From assembly GCA_017379815.1 (NCBI GenBank), contig JAFNVK010000115.1:1-15786 (forward strand): a stretch of DNA of 15,786 nucleotides, given 5' to 3'. The translations under genes and the position numbers were made by a program. Position 1 is the first letter of the stretch. Each line of letters begins with the position of its first letter. Positions 4,164 through 13,898 of the stretch are shown here, one piece after another. The stretch comes from Clostridia bacterium. Lineage in GTDB: Bacteria > Bacillota > Clostridia > Oscillospirales > CAG-272. Under the pieces are notes generated by a model. It did no database searches. It was not told the origin of the DNA and was given only the letters and a program-made list of their open reading frames with translations.

Positions 4164-6632
4164 ATGATCAACCGATTCACGCAAAAAGCGCAGAACGCTC
4201 TGCAGTTCACTCTGCAAGCCGCCTCCGAGCTGGGACACACCTATATTGGCTCCGAGCACCTTCTGCTGGGGCTTCTTCAGGAGCCCTCCTCGATCGCCGC
4301 ACGTTGTCTGGAGGACCGAGGTGTGGATCGGGAAGCCGTCCGCGCGGCCGTATCCGGTCTTTCCGGCGTTGGAAGCCGAACCTCACTCTCCGCCTCGGAT
4401 ATGACGCCGCGGGTGCGAAGCATTATTGAAGGATCTCTGGCCGAGGCACAACGCCTCGGCCAGAGCGTCATCGGCACGGAGCATCTTCTGCTCGCCCTTC
4501 TTGAGGAAAGAGACTGCGTAGCCGTTCGGGTGCTGGAGAGCATCGGCATCCAGGTGCACGACATTCGAAATGACGTCCTGCGCGTTCTCGGCGCCCCCTT
4601 CCCCCGTGAGGGGAGAGAGGCAGAAAAGGCGTCTCCATCCGGCGCGGAGAGCGGATGCCTTGCGGGAACGCAGGTCTTAAAGCATCATGGACGCGACCTG
4701 ACGCTTCTCGCCCGTCAGGGGAGGATCGACCCCATCATCGGTCGGGAAAAGGAGACCGAGCGCGTGATCCAGATCCTTTCCCGAAGGACGAAAAGTAATC
4801 CCTGTCTGATCGGTGAGCCGGGCGTGGGAAAAACCGCGGTGGCCGAGGGGCTTGCCCGACGGATCGCAGAAGGAAGCGTGCCCGAAAATCTCGTGGGCAA
4901 GGCGATCGTTACGCTGGACATTCCCTCCATGATCGCGGGAGCAAAATACCGCGGTGAATTTGAGGACCGCCTCAAGAGCGTTATGGCCGAGGTGCGCAAG
5001 GACACGCGGATCATTCTCTTTATCGACGAGATCCACACCATCATCGGTGCAGGGGCGGCAGAGGGTGCGGTGGACGCCGCCAACATCATCAAGCCTGCCT
5101 TAGCACGCGGCGAGCTTCAGGTGATCGGTGCCACCACGCTTGCAGAATACCGCAAGCACATCGAGAAGGATGCCGCCCTTGAGCGCCGCTTTCAATCCGT
5201 GCTGGTAGGAGAGCCCTCCGAGGAGGAGACGATCCGCATTCTCCGCGGACTTCGCGAGCGATACGAGGAGCATCATCACCTCACCATCACTGATAAGGCC
5301 ATTGCGTCTGCCGTGCATCTTTCAACGCGCTATATTTCCGATCGGTTTCTCCCCGACAAGGCGATCGATCTGATCGACGAAGCCGCCTCGCGCGTCCGCA
5401 TCAGCGCGCTTACCTCCCCGGCCGATCTGAAGGCACAGGAGGCAGAGCTCTCCCGGATCGGCAAGGAAAAGGAGGAAGCCATTCTTGCGCAGAATTTTGA
5501 GGAAGCCGCACGTCTGCGAGACTGCGAGCAAAAGCTGCGCGCCGAGTATGAGGCCGAGCGAAGCAGCTGGGAGAGCAAGCAGGAAAAACGCGATCTTTCG
5601 GTAACCGAGCATGACGTTGCGGATATTCTTACCCAATGGACGGGCATTCCCGTAGGCCGCCTGCTTGAAAGTGAGGGTGAGCGGCTTTTGCATCTGGAGG
5701 AGGCTTTGCACAAGCGTGTGATCGGACAGAGTGAGGCGGTTTCTACCGTAGCCCGTGCCATTCGCAGAGGACGCGTTGGCCTTCAGGACGCACATCGCCC
5801 GATTGGGTCCTTTCTCTTCCTCGGCAGCACGGGAGTGGGAAAGACCGAGCTGGCAAAGGCGTTGGCCGACGTGCTCTTTGGCAGTGAGGATGCGATGATC
5901 CGTCTGGATATGTCGGAATATATGGAAAAGCACAGCGTTTCCCGTCTGATCGGCTCTCCTCCCGGCTACGTTGGCTACGAGGAGGGGGGACAGCTGACCG
6001 ATCGCATTCGCCGCACACCCTACGCCGTTCTGCTTCTGGACGAGATCGAGAAGGCACATCCCGACGTTTTCCATCTGCTTTTACAGGTATTGGAGGATGG
6101 AGTTCTTACCGATTCGCAGGGGCGGCGTGCGGATTTTCGCCATACGGTCATCATTTTGACCTCAAATGCAGGGGCGTCGGTACAAAACGGCGCTTCAAAG
6201 CCTCTTGGCTTTACGGCAGACGGGGAAAAGGCCGCGAATGCAAAAAAGGAGCGTATGCTCTCGGCTCTGCGTGGGATCTTTCGTCCGGAATTTCTCAACC
6301 GTATCGACGAGATCATCGTCTTTCAGCAGCTTGAGGCAAAGGAGATCCGCGAGATCGCCGAGCTGATGCTCCGTGAGCTTCAGCATCGGATCGCCAATCT
6401 CGGTATGCGCATCAGCTTTGACGAATCGGTACCGGAGCTGCTCGCCCGTGAGGGCATGGATCCTCTTTACGGCGCCCGTCCCCTGCGCCGTGCAACCGTG
6501 CGCCTTGTGGAGGATCCCTTTGCGCTGGAAATGCTTGAGGGCCGCTTCAAGGAGGGAGATCACATTCTCGCCTCGGTCGAGCAGGATAAGATCTGCTTTC
6601 GGAAGCAGAAAGAGACGGTCTCAGGTGGGTAA
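4164..6632 (+). CDS. clpC: ClpC, AAA+ unfoldase of the ClpCP protease
   Basis: An 822-residue ClpC of normal size and architecture; it unfolds substrates and feeds them to ClpP. Two Clp_N repeats occupy 1-143. AAA+ module 1 has Walker A GEPGVGKT (217-224) and Walker B ILFIDE (284-289). A UVR/middle-domain coiled coil lies at about 425-475 (KEEAILAQNFEEAARLRD). AAA+ module 2 has Walker A GSTGVGKT (554-561), Walker B VLLLDE (622-627) and LGF at 681-683 in the ClpP-docking loop position. A C-terminal D2-small domain ends the protein. The start codon is preceded by AAAGGA and the protein begins MINRFTQKAQ, in line with the family start. It lies 39 bases after mcsB in the same operon. A perfect 13-bp hairpin lies within codons 91-101. 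ClpE and ClpB are excluded by the lack of an N-terminal zinc finger and of a long M-domain. Confidence 0.97.
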   Translation: MINRFTQKAQNALQFTLQAASELGHTYIGSEHLLLGLLQEPSSIAARCLEDRGVDREAVRAAVSGLSGVGSRTSLSASDMTPRVRSIIEGSLAEAQRLGQSVIGTEHLLLALLEERDCVAVRVLESIGIQVHDIRNDVLRVLGAPFPREGREAEKASPSGAESGCLAGTQVLKHHGRDLTLLARQGRIDPIIGREKETERVIQILSRRTKSNPCLIGEPGVGKTAVAEGLARRIAEGSVPENLVGKAIVTLDIPSMIAGAKYRGEFEDRLKSVMAEVRKDTRIILFIDEIHTIIGAGAAEGAVDAANIIKPALARGELQVIGATTLAEYRKHIEKDAALERRFQSVLVGEPSEEETIRILRGLRERYEEHHHLTITDKAIASAVHLSTRYISDRFLPDKAIDLIDEAASRVRISALTSPADLKAQEAELSRIGKEKEEAILAQNFEEAARLRDCEQKLRAEYEAERSSWESKQEKRDLSVTEHDVADILTQWTGIPVGRLLESEGERLLHLEEALHKRVIGQSEAVSTVARAIRRGRVGLQDAHRPIGSFLFLGSTGVGKTELAKALADVLFGSEDAMIRLDMSEYMEKHSVSRLIGSPPGYVGYEEGGQLTDRIRRTPYAVLLLDEIEKAHPDVFHLLLQVLEDGVLTDSQGRRADFRHTVIILTSNAGASVQNGASKPLGFTADGEKAANAKKERMLSALRGIFRPEFLNRIDEIIVFQQLEAKEIREIAELMLRELQHRIANLGMRISFDESVPELLAREGMDPLYGARPLRRATVRLVEDPFALEMLEGRFKEGDHILASVEQDKICFRKQKETVSGG
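4435..4465 (+). other. 13-bp perfect inverted repeat inside clpC
   Basis: CTCTGGCCGAGGC (4435-4447) and GCCTCGGCCAGAG (4453-4465) are exact reverse complements with an ACAAC loop. The repeat lies in the second Clp_N repeat and encodes SLAEAQRLGQS. No T-run follows, so it is not a classical terminator. A stem this long and GC-rich would form a stable mRNA hairpin early in clpC. Whether it has a function is unknown. Confidence 0.8.
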
Positions 6633-6680
6633 GTCTTTCGCTCAGCGGAAATATTTTGTCGGATTTTGGGCAGAAAGGTA

Positions 6681-6709
6681 TAGACAATCCAAAAAAAATA
6701 TGCTATAAT
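6681..6709 (+). promoter_or_regulatory. Strong sigma-A promoter for the MBL hydrolase-gltX-glnS unit
   Basis: TAGACA (6681-6686), a 17-bp spacer and a perfect TATAAT (6704-6709), preceded by TG one base away (extended -10). This is near consensus. It starts about 50 bases after the clpC stop codon and drives the genes from 6787. I see no clear terminator between clpC and this promoter, so read-through from clpC is possible. Confidence 0.82.
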
Positions 6710-6786
6710 AATATGTCATATTATATTCACGCGCATTTTTACGCGCGCGAGAAAGGCAAAATCGGCGAAAAGCGGGAGGAAAAACG

Positions 6787-7401
6787 ATGCAGATCCAAAA
6801 TCTTTACCCGGGCTCCTGGGGCGCAAACTGCTATCTGCTCACCTCCGGAACGCACGCCGCCGTGGTCGATCCCAGCGCAAAGGCAGAAACCATTCTGAAC
6901 GCCGTTGCACAGGCGGGATGCACGCTGGAGATGATCCTTTTGACCCACGGGCATTTCGATCACATCGTGTCCATCGATACCCTGCGCGATGCTTCGGGAG
7001 CGCCCCTCCTGATCCATTCCTATGATCGGGATATGCCGAGTGACGGGCACAAAAATGCCTTCTTCCGCGTATTTGGAATGCCTTCCCCTGCATACCGCGA
7101 TGCGGAACGCACCCTATCCGACGGCGAGGTGCTGACGCTTGGCGAGGAGAGCATCCGCGTCATTCATACCCCCGGGCACACAGCAGGCTGCGTCTGCTTC
7201 CTTTGCGGAGAGAATATGCTCCTGACGGGAGACACGCTCTTTGCCGGCGGCATCGGACGCTGTGACCTTTACAGCAGCGATCCCCTCTGCATGGAAGCCT
7301 CGCTGAAGCAGCTGGCAACACTCCCGCCCGATCTGACCATCTATCCCGGGCACGGACCGACCATGCGCCTTGGCGACGCATTGGACCGCGCCGGACTTTA
7401 A
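6787..7401 (+). CDS. MBL-fold metallo-hydrolase, glyoxalase II-like
   Basis: A 204-residue cytoplasmic metallo-beta-lactamase-fold hydrolase of the short YcbL/glyoxalase-II-like group. It probably hydrolyses a thioester such as a glutathione- or other thiol-linked conjugate. Metal ligands are visible: THGHFDH (53-59, giving H54, H56, D58 and H59), H131 in TPGHTAG, D149 in TGDTLF and H189 in YPGHGP. It lacks the C-terminal extension of classical glyoxalase II. GGGAGGA six bases upstream fixes the start at 6787. It is the first gene after the promoter at 6681-6709; the next gene, gltX, begins 64 bases after it with no promoter of its own, so they are likely co-transcribed. The substrate cannot be told from sequence; the link to tRNA charging may be only positional. 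Confidence 0.88.
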   Translation: MQIQNLYPGSWGANCYLLTSGTHAAVVDPSAKAETILNAVAQAGCTLEMILLTHGHFDHIVSIDTLRDASGAPLLIHSYDRDMPSDGHKNAFFRVFGMPSPAYRDAERTLSDGEVLTLGEESIRVIHTPGHTAGCVCFLCGENMLLTGDTLFAGGIGRCDLYSSDPLCMEASLKQLATLPPDLTIYPGHGPTMRLGDALDRAGL

Positions 7402-7465
7402 CTCATTTCGTACCAACTGCGGCAGAGCTCTTCTCCGCCGCTCCACCATAGAAAGGAAACACACC

Positions 7466-9145
7466 ATGGATCACGCACGTCTTGCAGACCTACTCTTCCC
7501 CAACGTCACCCGTACCCCCGAGGACATCGAGGCACTCTATCCGCCCCGTCAGCTTCCCGAGGGTGCTAAGGTCACCCGCTTTGCCCCCAGCCCCACGGGC
7601 TTTGTCCACTTTGGCGGACTTTTTCCCACCACCATCGGTGAGCGTCTGGCGCACCAGAGCGGCGGCGTATTCTATCTGCGCATCGAGGATACCGATGCTA
7701 AGCGCGAGGTTGAGGGAGCTGCCGAGGGGCTGATCCGCACGCTGGAGCATTACGGCATCCACTTTGACGAGGGCGCCGTGATCGGCGAGGACGGCAAGAT
7801 CTGCGACCGCGGCATCTACGGTCCCTACCGCCAGAGTCAGCGCGGCCCGATCTATCACGTCTACGCCAAGCAGCTCGTTGCCCTTGGCAAGGCCTACCCC
7901 GTCTTTACCACCAAGGAAGAGCTGGAGGCCATGAACGCCGTGGACAAGAAGGCCGAGATCAAGGCAAAGGACTGGCACGAGGATCAAACCGCCCAGCGCG
8001 AGGCCATGCTCCGCGCAAGAGAGATCACGATCGAGGAGGTTGAGAAGAACCTCGCCGAGGGCAATCCCTTCGTCCTGCGCATTCTGGCAGACGGCGATCC
8101 CGAGAAGAAGGTTCCCTTCACCGATCTGATCAAGGGAAAGCTGGAGATCCCCGAAAACGACGAGGATTTCGTCCTGCTCAAGTCCGATGGCATTCCCACC
8201 TATCACTTCGCCCACGCCGTGGACGATCATCTGATGGGAACGACGCACGTGATCCGCGGCGAGGAATGGCTCCCCAGCCTTGCCAAGCACATCATGCTCT
8301 TCCGTTACCTCGGCTTCCGTATGCCGAAGTATATGCACATCGCGCAGATCATGCGTCTGGACGAGAATGGCAACAAGAAGAAGCTCTCCAAGCGCGATAT
8401 GGGCGCCAACATGGACGATTACAGCCGCATGGGCTACGCCCCCGCCTGCGTTTGCGAGTACATCATGACCCTGCTCAACTCCAACTACGAGGAGTGGCAT
8501 ATGCAAAACCCGGACAAGCCCTATACCGACTTCCCCTTCAACATCAAGAAGATGAGCAATTCGGGCTGTCTCTTTGATTTTGACAAGCTGAACGACGTCA
8601 GCAAGAACGTCATCTCTCGCATGAGCGCCGAGGAGGTCACCGCTCTGGTCACCGCCTGGGCAAAGGAATACGATCCCGCCTTTGGTGAGCAGCTTGCAAA
8701 GGATCCCGCCTTCACCACCGCCATCTTTGCCATTGGCAGAGGCGGCAAGAAGCCGAGGAAGGATCTTGCCACCTGGGCAGACGCAAAGCCTTACATGGGA
8801 TTCTTCTTTGATCCTGCGCAGACCGACGCCTACCCCGAGCAGTTCTCCTCGGAGGACATCAAGGCGGCACTCGTCGGCTTCCTCGGAGGCTACGATCCCG
8901 CTGACGAGATGAACGCGTGGTTTGACAAGATCAAGGCCGTGGCACGCGAGATCGGCTACGCCGACGACATGAAGGCCTATAAGGCAGATCCCTCCGCCTT
9001 CCGCGGAAGCATTGCCGACGTGAGTATGTTCCTCCGCGTTGCGGTCACGGGCAAGCTGAATGCGCCCGATCTTTACACCGTCATGCAGATCCTCGGTAAG
9101 GACGAGACGGTGCGCCGCGTACAGAGCATGATCGACAGACTCTAA
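7466..9145 (+). CDS. gltX: Glutamyl-tRNA synthetase
   Basis: A class I aminoacyl-tRNA synthetase that charges tRNA-Glu with glutamate. It is 559 residues, longer than the usual bacterial GluRS (about 470-490) and like the long clostridial type. The Rossmann catalytic domain opens with RFAPSPTGF (38-46). The HIGH motif is HFGG (48-51), with Phe where Ile or Val is usual. LRIEDTD (71-77) follows, and the KMSKS loop is KLSKR (306-310). The remainder from about 390 is the helical anticodon-binding part. The ATG at 7466 has AAAGGA eight bases upstream; the longer open frame from 7370 overlaps the preceding gene and does not fit the family start. glnS follows after 35 bases. GlnRS is excluded because the next gene is a clear GlnRS and this protein has the GluRS-type layout. 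No T-box leader is seen. Confidence 0.95.
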   Translation: MDHARLADLLFPNVTRTPEDIEALYPPRQLPEGAKVTRFAPSPTGFVHFGGLFPTTIGERLAHQSGGVFYLRIEDTDAKREVEGAAEGLIRTLEHYGIHFDEGAVIGEDGKICDRGIYGPYRQSQRGPIYHVYAKQLVALGKAYPVFTTKEELEAMNAVDKKAEIKAKDWHEDQTAQREAMLRAREITIEEVEKNLAEGNPFVLRILADGDPEKKVPFTDLIKGKLEIPENDEDFVLLKSDGIPTYHFAHAVDDHLMGTTHVIRGEEWLPSLAKHIMLFRYLGFRMPKYMHIAQIMRLDENGNKKKLSKRDMGANMDDYSRMGYAPACVCEYIMTLLNSNYEEWHMQNPDKPYTDFPFNIKKMSNSGCLFDFDKLNDVSKNVISRMSAEEVTALVTAWAKEYDPAFGEQLAKDPAFTTAIFAIGRGGKKPRKDLATWADAKPYMGFFFDPAQTDAYPEQFSSEDIKAALVGFLGGYDPADEMNAWFDKIKAVAREIGYADDMKAYKADPSAFRGSIADVSMFLRVAVTGKLNAPDLYTVMQILGKDETVRRVQSMIDRL

Positions 9146-9180
9146 TCATTTTCCTCTAAGAAAGGTTTTGGATAACTACC

Positions 9181-10836
9181 ATGGCAGAAATCGAGAGAAA
9201 TTTTATTCACGACATCATTGACGAGGATCTTTCCCGCGATCCCGAGCTCAAGATCCACACCCGTTTTCCGCCCGAGCCCAACGGATACCTGCACATCGGC
9301 TCGGTCAAGGCCATCTGCGTCAATACCGACGTGGCCAACAAATACAACGGTCTGTTCAACCTCCGCTATGACGACACCAATCCGGCAAAGGAGTCGGATG
9401 AGTTCGTCCGCTCGATCCGCGAGGATCTGGAGTGGCTCGGCGCCGCTCCCACGGGAGGCGTATTCTACGGCTCGGATTATTTCGGAAAGTGCTACGAGTT
9501 TGCCGTTCAGCTGATCAAGCAGGGCGACGCCTACGTTTGCGATCTTTCTAAGGACGATCTTGCCGACTACAAGGGCACCGACCGCTCCGTGGCCTCCAAG
9601 GAATCCCCCTACCGCAACCGCTCGGTGGAGGAAAACCTCGAGCTCTTTGAGCGAATGAAGAACGGAGAGTTTGAGGACGGCGCAAGAACCCTTCGCGCCA
9701 AGATCGATCCCTCCTCCGACAATCCCTACCTCCGCGATCCCGTCATTTACCGCATCAAGCACATTCACCATCACCGTCAGGGCGACGAATGGTGCGTCTA
9801 CCCGATGTACGATTTTGCACATCCCATTCAGGACGCGCTCGAGGGCATTACCCACTCGCTCTGCTCGAGCGAATTCCGCAACCACAGACCGCTCTACGAC
9901 TGGGTGGTCGAAAAGATCGGCTTTGCTCAGAAGCCGCATCAGTGGGAGTTCGGCCGCATGAACATCACCTATACCGTCATGTCCAAGCGTTATCTCCGCC
10001 AGCTGGTTGAGGAAGGACACGTGGACGGCTGGGACGATCCCCGTCTCCCCACCCTTTGCGGTCTGCGCCGCCGCGGATACACGCCGGGGGCACTCTTCAC
10101 CTTCGTTCGTGAGGCAGGCGTGACCAACACCGACCACACCGTGGACGTCCGTCAGCTGGAGGCCTGCGTGCGCGACGATCTCAACGAGAACGCACTCCGC
10201 CGCGTTGCCGTGGTCAATCCCATCCGCGTGGTGATCGACAACTACCCCGAGGACAAGGTGGAGATGATCACGCTTCCCAATCATCCGCAAAAGCCCGAGC
10301 TTGGCACGAGAGAGGTGCCCATGACGCGCGAGATCTATATCGACGCCGATGACTTTGCCGAGGTTCCGCCTCCCAAGTTCTTCCGCCTCAAGCCCGACGG
10401 TGAGGTTCGTCTGATGGGCGGATACATCATCAAGTACGCCGGCATTGAGAAGAACGAGGACGGCTCGATCAAGTGCATTCACGCCACCGCAGATCTGGAG
10501 ACCGGAAACGGCATGCCCGCGGACGGCAGAAAGATCAAGGGAACCGTGCATTGGCTCTCCGCAAAGTACGCAAAGCCCGCAGCACTGATGCTCTACGACC
10601 GTCTCTTCAACATTGAAAATACCGCAGACGTTCCCGAGGGAAAGACCTACCTCGATTTCCTGAACGCAGACTCTCTGACCCGTGTTGAGGGCGCAATGGT
10701 CGAGCCCTCGCTTGAGGACGCCGCACCCGGTCAGCAGTTCCAGTTCGTTCGCGTCGGCTACTTCTGCAAGGACACCAAGAACCAAAACACCTTCAACCGC
10801 GTGGTCGGACTGAAGGACAGCTTCCCCAAGAAGTAA
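9181..10836 (+). CDS. glnS: Glutaminyl-tRNA synthetase
   Basis: A 551-residue class I synthetase that charges tRNA-Gln directly with glutamine. The signature TRFPPEPNGYLHIGS (27-41) includes the HIGH motif (HIGS, 38-41). RYDDTNP (62-68) is the GlnRS version of the ATP/amino-acid pocket, and the KMSKS loop is VMSKR (266-270). From about 340 the protein has the beta-barrel anticodon-binding domains typical of GlnRS (for example VRLMGGYIIKYAG). Length is normal for the family. The ribosome site is weak (AAAGG about 15 bases upstream), but the protein aligns from the first residue. It is the last gene of the unit and ends 10 bases before a strong terminator. GlnRS is patchy in Firmicutes, where most species use GatCAB, so its presence is informative about the lineage. 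Confidence 0.97.
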   Translation: MAEIERNFIHDIIDEDLSRDPELKIHTRFPPEPNGYLHIGSVKAICVNTDVANKYNGLFNLRYDDTNPAKESDEFVRSIREDLEWLGAAPTGGVFYGSDYFGKCYEFAVQLIKQGDAYVCDLSKDDLADYKGTDRSVASKESPYRNRSVEENLELFERMKNGEFEDGARTLRAKIDPSSDNPYLRDPVIYRIKHIHHHRQGDEWCVYPMYDFAHPIQDALEGITHSLCSSEFRNHRPLYDWVVEKIGFAQKPHQWEFGRMNITYTVMSKRYLRQLVEEGHVDGWDDPRLPTLCGLRRRGYTPGALFTFVREAGVTNTDHTVDVRQLEACVRDDLNENALRRVAVVNPIRVVIDNYPEDKVEMITLPNHPQKPELGTREVPMTREIYIDADDFAEVPPPKFFRLKPDGEVRLMGGYIIKYAGIEKNEDGSIKCIHATADLETGNGMPADGRKIKGTVHWLSAKYAKPAALMLYDRLFNIENTADVPEGKTYLDFLNADSLTRVEGAMVEPSLEDAAPGQQFQFVRVGYFCKDTKNQNTFNRVVGLKDSFPKK

Positions 10837-10846
10837 GCAAAAAACG

Positions 10847-10890
10847 AAAGAATCGCTCCAAGCCGAATTGGCTTGGAGCGATTCTTTTTT
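10847..10890. terminator. Strong, probably bidirectional intrinsic terminator
   Basis: A perfect 18-bp stem: 10847-10864 pairs with 10870-10887 around a GAATT loop. A T-run (10885-10890) follows on the plus strand and an A-run (10839-10844) precedes it. It sits between convergent genes: glnS ends at 10836 and the leftward FAD gene ends at 10905. It can stop transcription from both sides. Confidence 0.95.
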
Positions 10891-10904
10891 CTGCTTTATC
10901 GGGA

Positions 10905-12314
10905 TCACTTCCCTGCTTCTTCCTCCAGCAGAATGCGTCCCATATAAACGCCCATGACCGATGCCATCATCAGTCCGCGCGTCCATCCGCTCGAATCTCC
11001 GAGGCAATGCAGACCCTCGATGTTCGTGTTGAGGCGCTCGTCCATCTTTACGCGGTTGCTGTAAAACTTCAGCTCAGGCGAATAGAGCAAGGTCTCGTAA
11101 GAGGCAAAGCCGGGAACGACCTGGTCCATGGCCTGGATGAAGTTGATGATGTTGGTCATCGCGCGATACGGCATGGCCGCGGTGATGTCACCTGCCACGG
11201 CATCGGGAAGCGTGGGCTTGACGTTAGACTGAGCAAGCTCCTTTTCCCAGGTGCGCTTGCCGTCCAGAATATCGCCGAAGCGCTGGACGAGAATGTGTCC
11301 CGCACCCAGCATGTTGGTCAGCTCGCCGACCTTCTGTGCATACTCGATGGGCTGATTGAAGGGCACGGAGAAATTGTGCGAGCAAAGGATCGCCAGGTTG
11401 GTGTTGTTGGACTTCTGCTCCTTGAAGGAGTGTCCGTTGACTACGGCAAGATTGTTGTCGTAATTCTCCTGGCTGACAAAGCCGCCGGGATTCTGACAGA
11501 AGGTACGCACCTTGTTCTTGAAGGGGGCGGGATAACCGATCAGCTTGGACTCGTAAAGCACGCGGTTGACCTGCTCCATGATCTCGTTGCGCACTTCAAC
11601 GCGCACACCGATATCCACCGTTCCGGGCAGGTGGGCGATGTTGTGCTCGGCACAAAGCTTCTCCAGCCAATCCGCACCGCGGCGTCCCGTGGCAACCACG
11701 GTATGGTCCGCATAGATCTCCTCGGTAACGCCGTCATGCGAAACGAGAACGCCGAGACATTTGGAATCCTTGAGCAAAAGATCCTTGCACTCCCATCCGA
11801 AGCGAAGCTCAACGCCGTTGTCCTTGAGGTGATCCTCAATGTCACCGTAGAGCTTGTGCGCCATTTCGGTTCCGATGTGGCGGATGGGGCAATCGACAAG
11901 CTTGAGGCCTGCCTTGATGGCTCTCTTGCGGATATCCTTGACCTCGTCGGTCTCCTCTGCTCCCTCAACGTGCGTATCTGCACCGAACTCCAGATAGATC
12001 CCGTCGGTATAATCGATCATACTCTGCACGCGGTCGGCGCCAAGAAGATTGGGGAGATCTCCTCCAACCTCGTAGCTGAGCGAAAGCTTGCCATCCGAAA
12101 ATGCACCGGCTCCCGAAAAGCCCGTGGTAATGTGACAGTAGGGCTTGCAGTTGACGCAGTAGCCCGTTTTGGCCTTAGGGCAGGTGCGATCGTGGACCGA
12201 GCGCCCCTTCTCCAAAATCAGGATCCTTCTCTTACTTCCCTTGCGAAGCATTTCCAGGGCCGTAAAAATACCGGCAGGGCCTGCGCCAACGATCACAATA
12301 TCAAAGTTTTTCAT
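10905..12314 (-). CDS. FAD-dependent dehydrogenase, COG2509-like, function unknown
   Basis: A 469-residue cytoplasmic flavoprotein. The N-terminal dinucleotide-binding fold has GAGPAG (10-15) after a beta strand, and E35 sits at the ribose-binding position. The stretch GFSGAGAFSDGKLSLS (65-80) and the C-terminal GDSSGWTRGLMMASVMG segment, which closes the FAD site, mark the uncharacterised FAD-dehydrogenase family COG2509. An unusual cysteine cluster, C45-x7-C53-x2-C56-x3-C60, lies next to the FAD site. The start at 12314 has AAAGGAAG seven bases upstream; an in-frame ATG at 12335 lacks a ribosome site and falls inside the upstream hairpin. It follows asnS by 66 bases, with a terminator-like hairpin between them and no room for a separate promoter. 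The substrate is unknown. Confidence 0.85.
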   Translation of the reverse strand: MKNFDIVIVGAGPAGIFTALEMLRKGSKRRILILEKGRSVHDRTCPKAKTGYCVNCKPYCHITTGFSGAGAFSDGKLSLSYEVGGDLPNLLGADRVQSMIDYTDGIYLEFGADTHVEGAEETDEVKDIRKRAIKAGLKLVDCPIRHIGTEMAHKLYGDIEDHLKDNGVELRFGWECKDLLLKDSKCLGVLVSHDGVTEEIYADHTVVATGRRGADWLEKLCAEHNIAHLPGTVDIGVRVEVRNEIMEQVNRVLYESKLIGYPAPFKNKVRTFCQNPGGFVSQENYDNNLAVVNGHSFKEQKSNNTNLAILCSHNFSVPFNQPIEYAQKVGELTNMLGAGHILVQRFGDILDGKRTWEKELAQSNVKPTLPDAVAGDITAAMPYRAMTNIINFIQAMDQVVPGFASYETLLYSPELKFYSNRVKMDERLNTNIEGLHCLGDSSGWTRGLMMASVMGVYMGRILLEEEAGK

Positions 12315-12336
12315 GCGTACTTCCTTTCTTTCCATA

Positions 12337-12370
12337 CAAAAGCCGGAGAATGGAATTCCCCCGGCTTTTG
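12337..12370 (-). terminator. Terminator or attenuator between asnS and the FAD gene
   Basis: CAAAAGCCGG (12337-12346) and CCGGCTTTTG (12361-12370) form a 10-bp stem with a 14-base loop, 10 bases after the asnS stop codon. On the minus strand the descending arm ends in CTTTTG, so the U-tract lies within the stem and is short. It is probably a leaky terminator that lets some transcription continue into the FAD gene. Confidence 0.65.
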
Positions 12371-12380
12371 CAAACGTGCT

Positions 12381-13775
<1,395 letters not shown>

Positions 13776-13790
13776 GGTTAACCTCATCCT

Positions 13791-13807
13791 GCGGAAGGCT
13801 CTTCCGC
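13791..13807 (-). other. Hairpin in the asnS leader
   Basis: GCGGAAG and CTTCCGC form a 7-bp stem with a three-base loop. It lies about 10 bases after the expected transcription start and directly before the AGGATGAGG ribosome site of asnS. It may stabilise the 5' end or affect ribosome access. No T-run follows. Confidence 0.5.
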
Positions 13808-13824
13808 TCGTTTCTCACCAAAAC

Positions 13825-13853
13825 AGTATAACATAAAATAAGGGATTTGTCAA
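13825..13853 (-). promoter_or_regulatory. Strong sigma-A promoter of asnS
   Basis: On the minus strand, TTGACA (plus-strand 13848-13853), a 17-bp spacer and TATACT (13825-13830), with TG one base before the -10 box (extended -10). This gives a leader of roughly 43 bases, too short for a T-box riboswitch. Confidence 0.9.
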
Positions 13854-13898
13854 TTCCTTTATGCATTTTCTCCAAAAGGAGTAAAAAATAATTTGCGA

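Noticed and set aside
3030..4259. A 409-codon open frame on the minus strand across mcsB
   Set aside because: It is antisense to mcsB, whose protein matches the family along its whole length. The minus frame shows no motif or ribosome site.
7419..7441. A possible terminator (GCGGC/GCCGC) between the MBL hydrolase gene and gltX
   Set aside because: The stem is only 5 bp with a 13-base loop, and no T-run follows. The genes look co-transcribed.
9142..11007. A 621-codon open frame on the minus strand across glnS
   Set aside because: It is antisense to an unambiguous GlnRS, crosses the terminator at 10847-10890 and has no recognisable motif.
13776..13898. T-box riboswitch in front of asnS
   Set aside because: The consensus promoter leaves a leader of only about 43 bases, and no T-box sequence or specifier stem is present.
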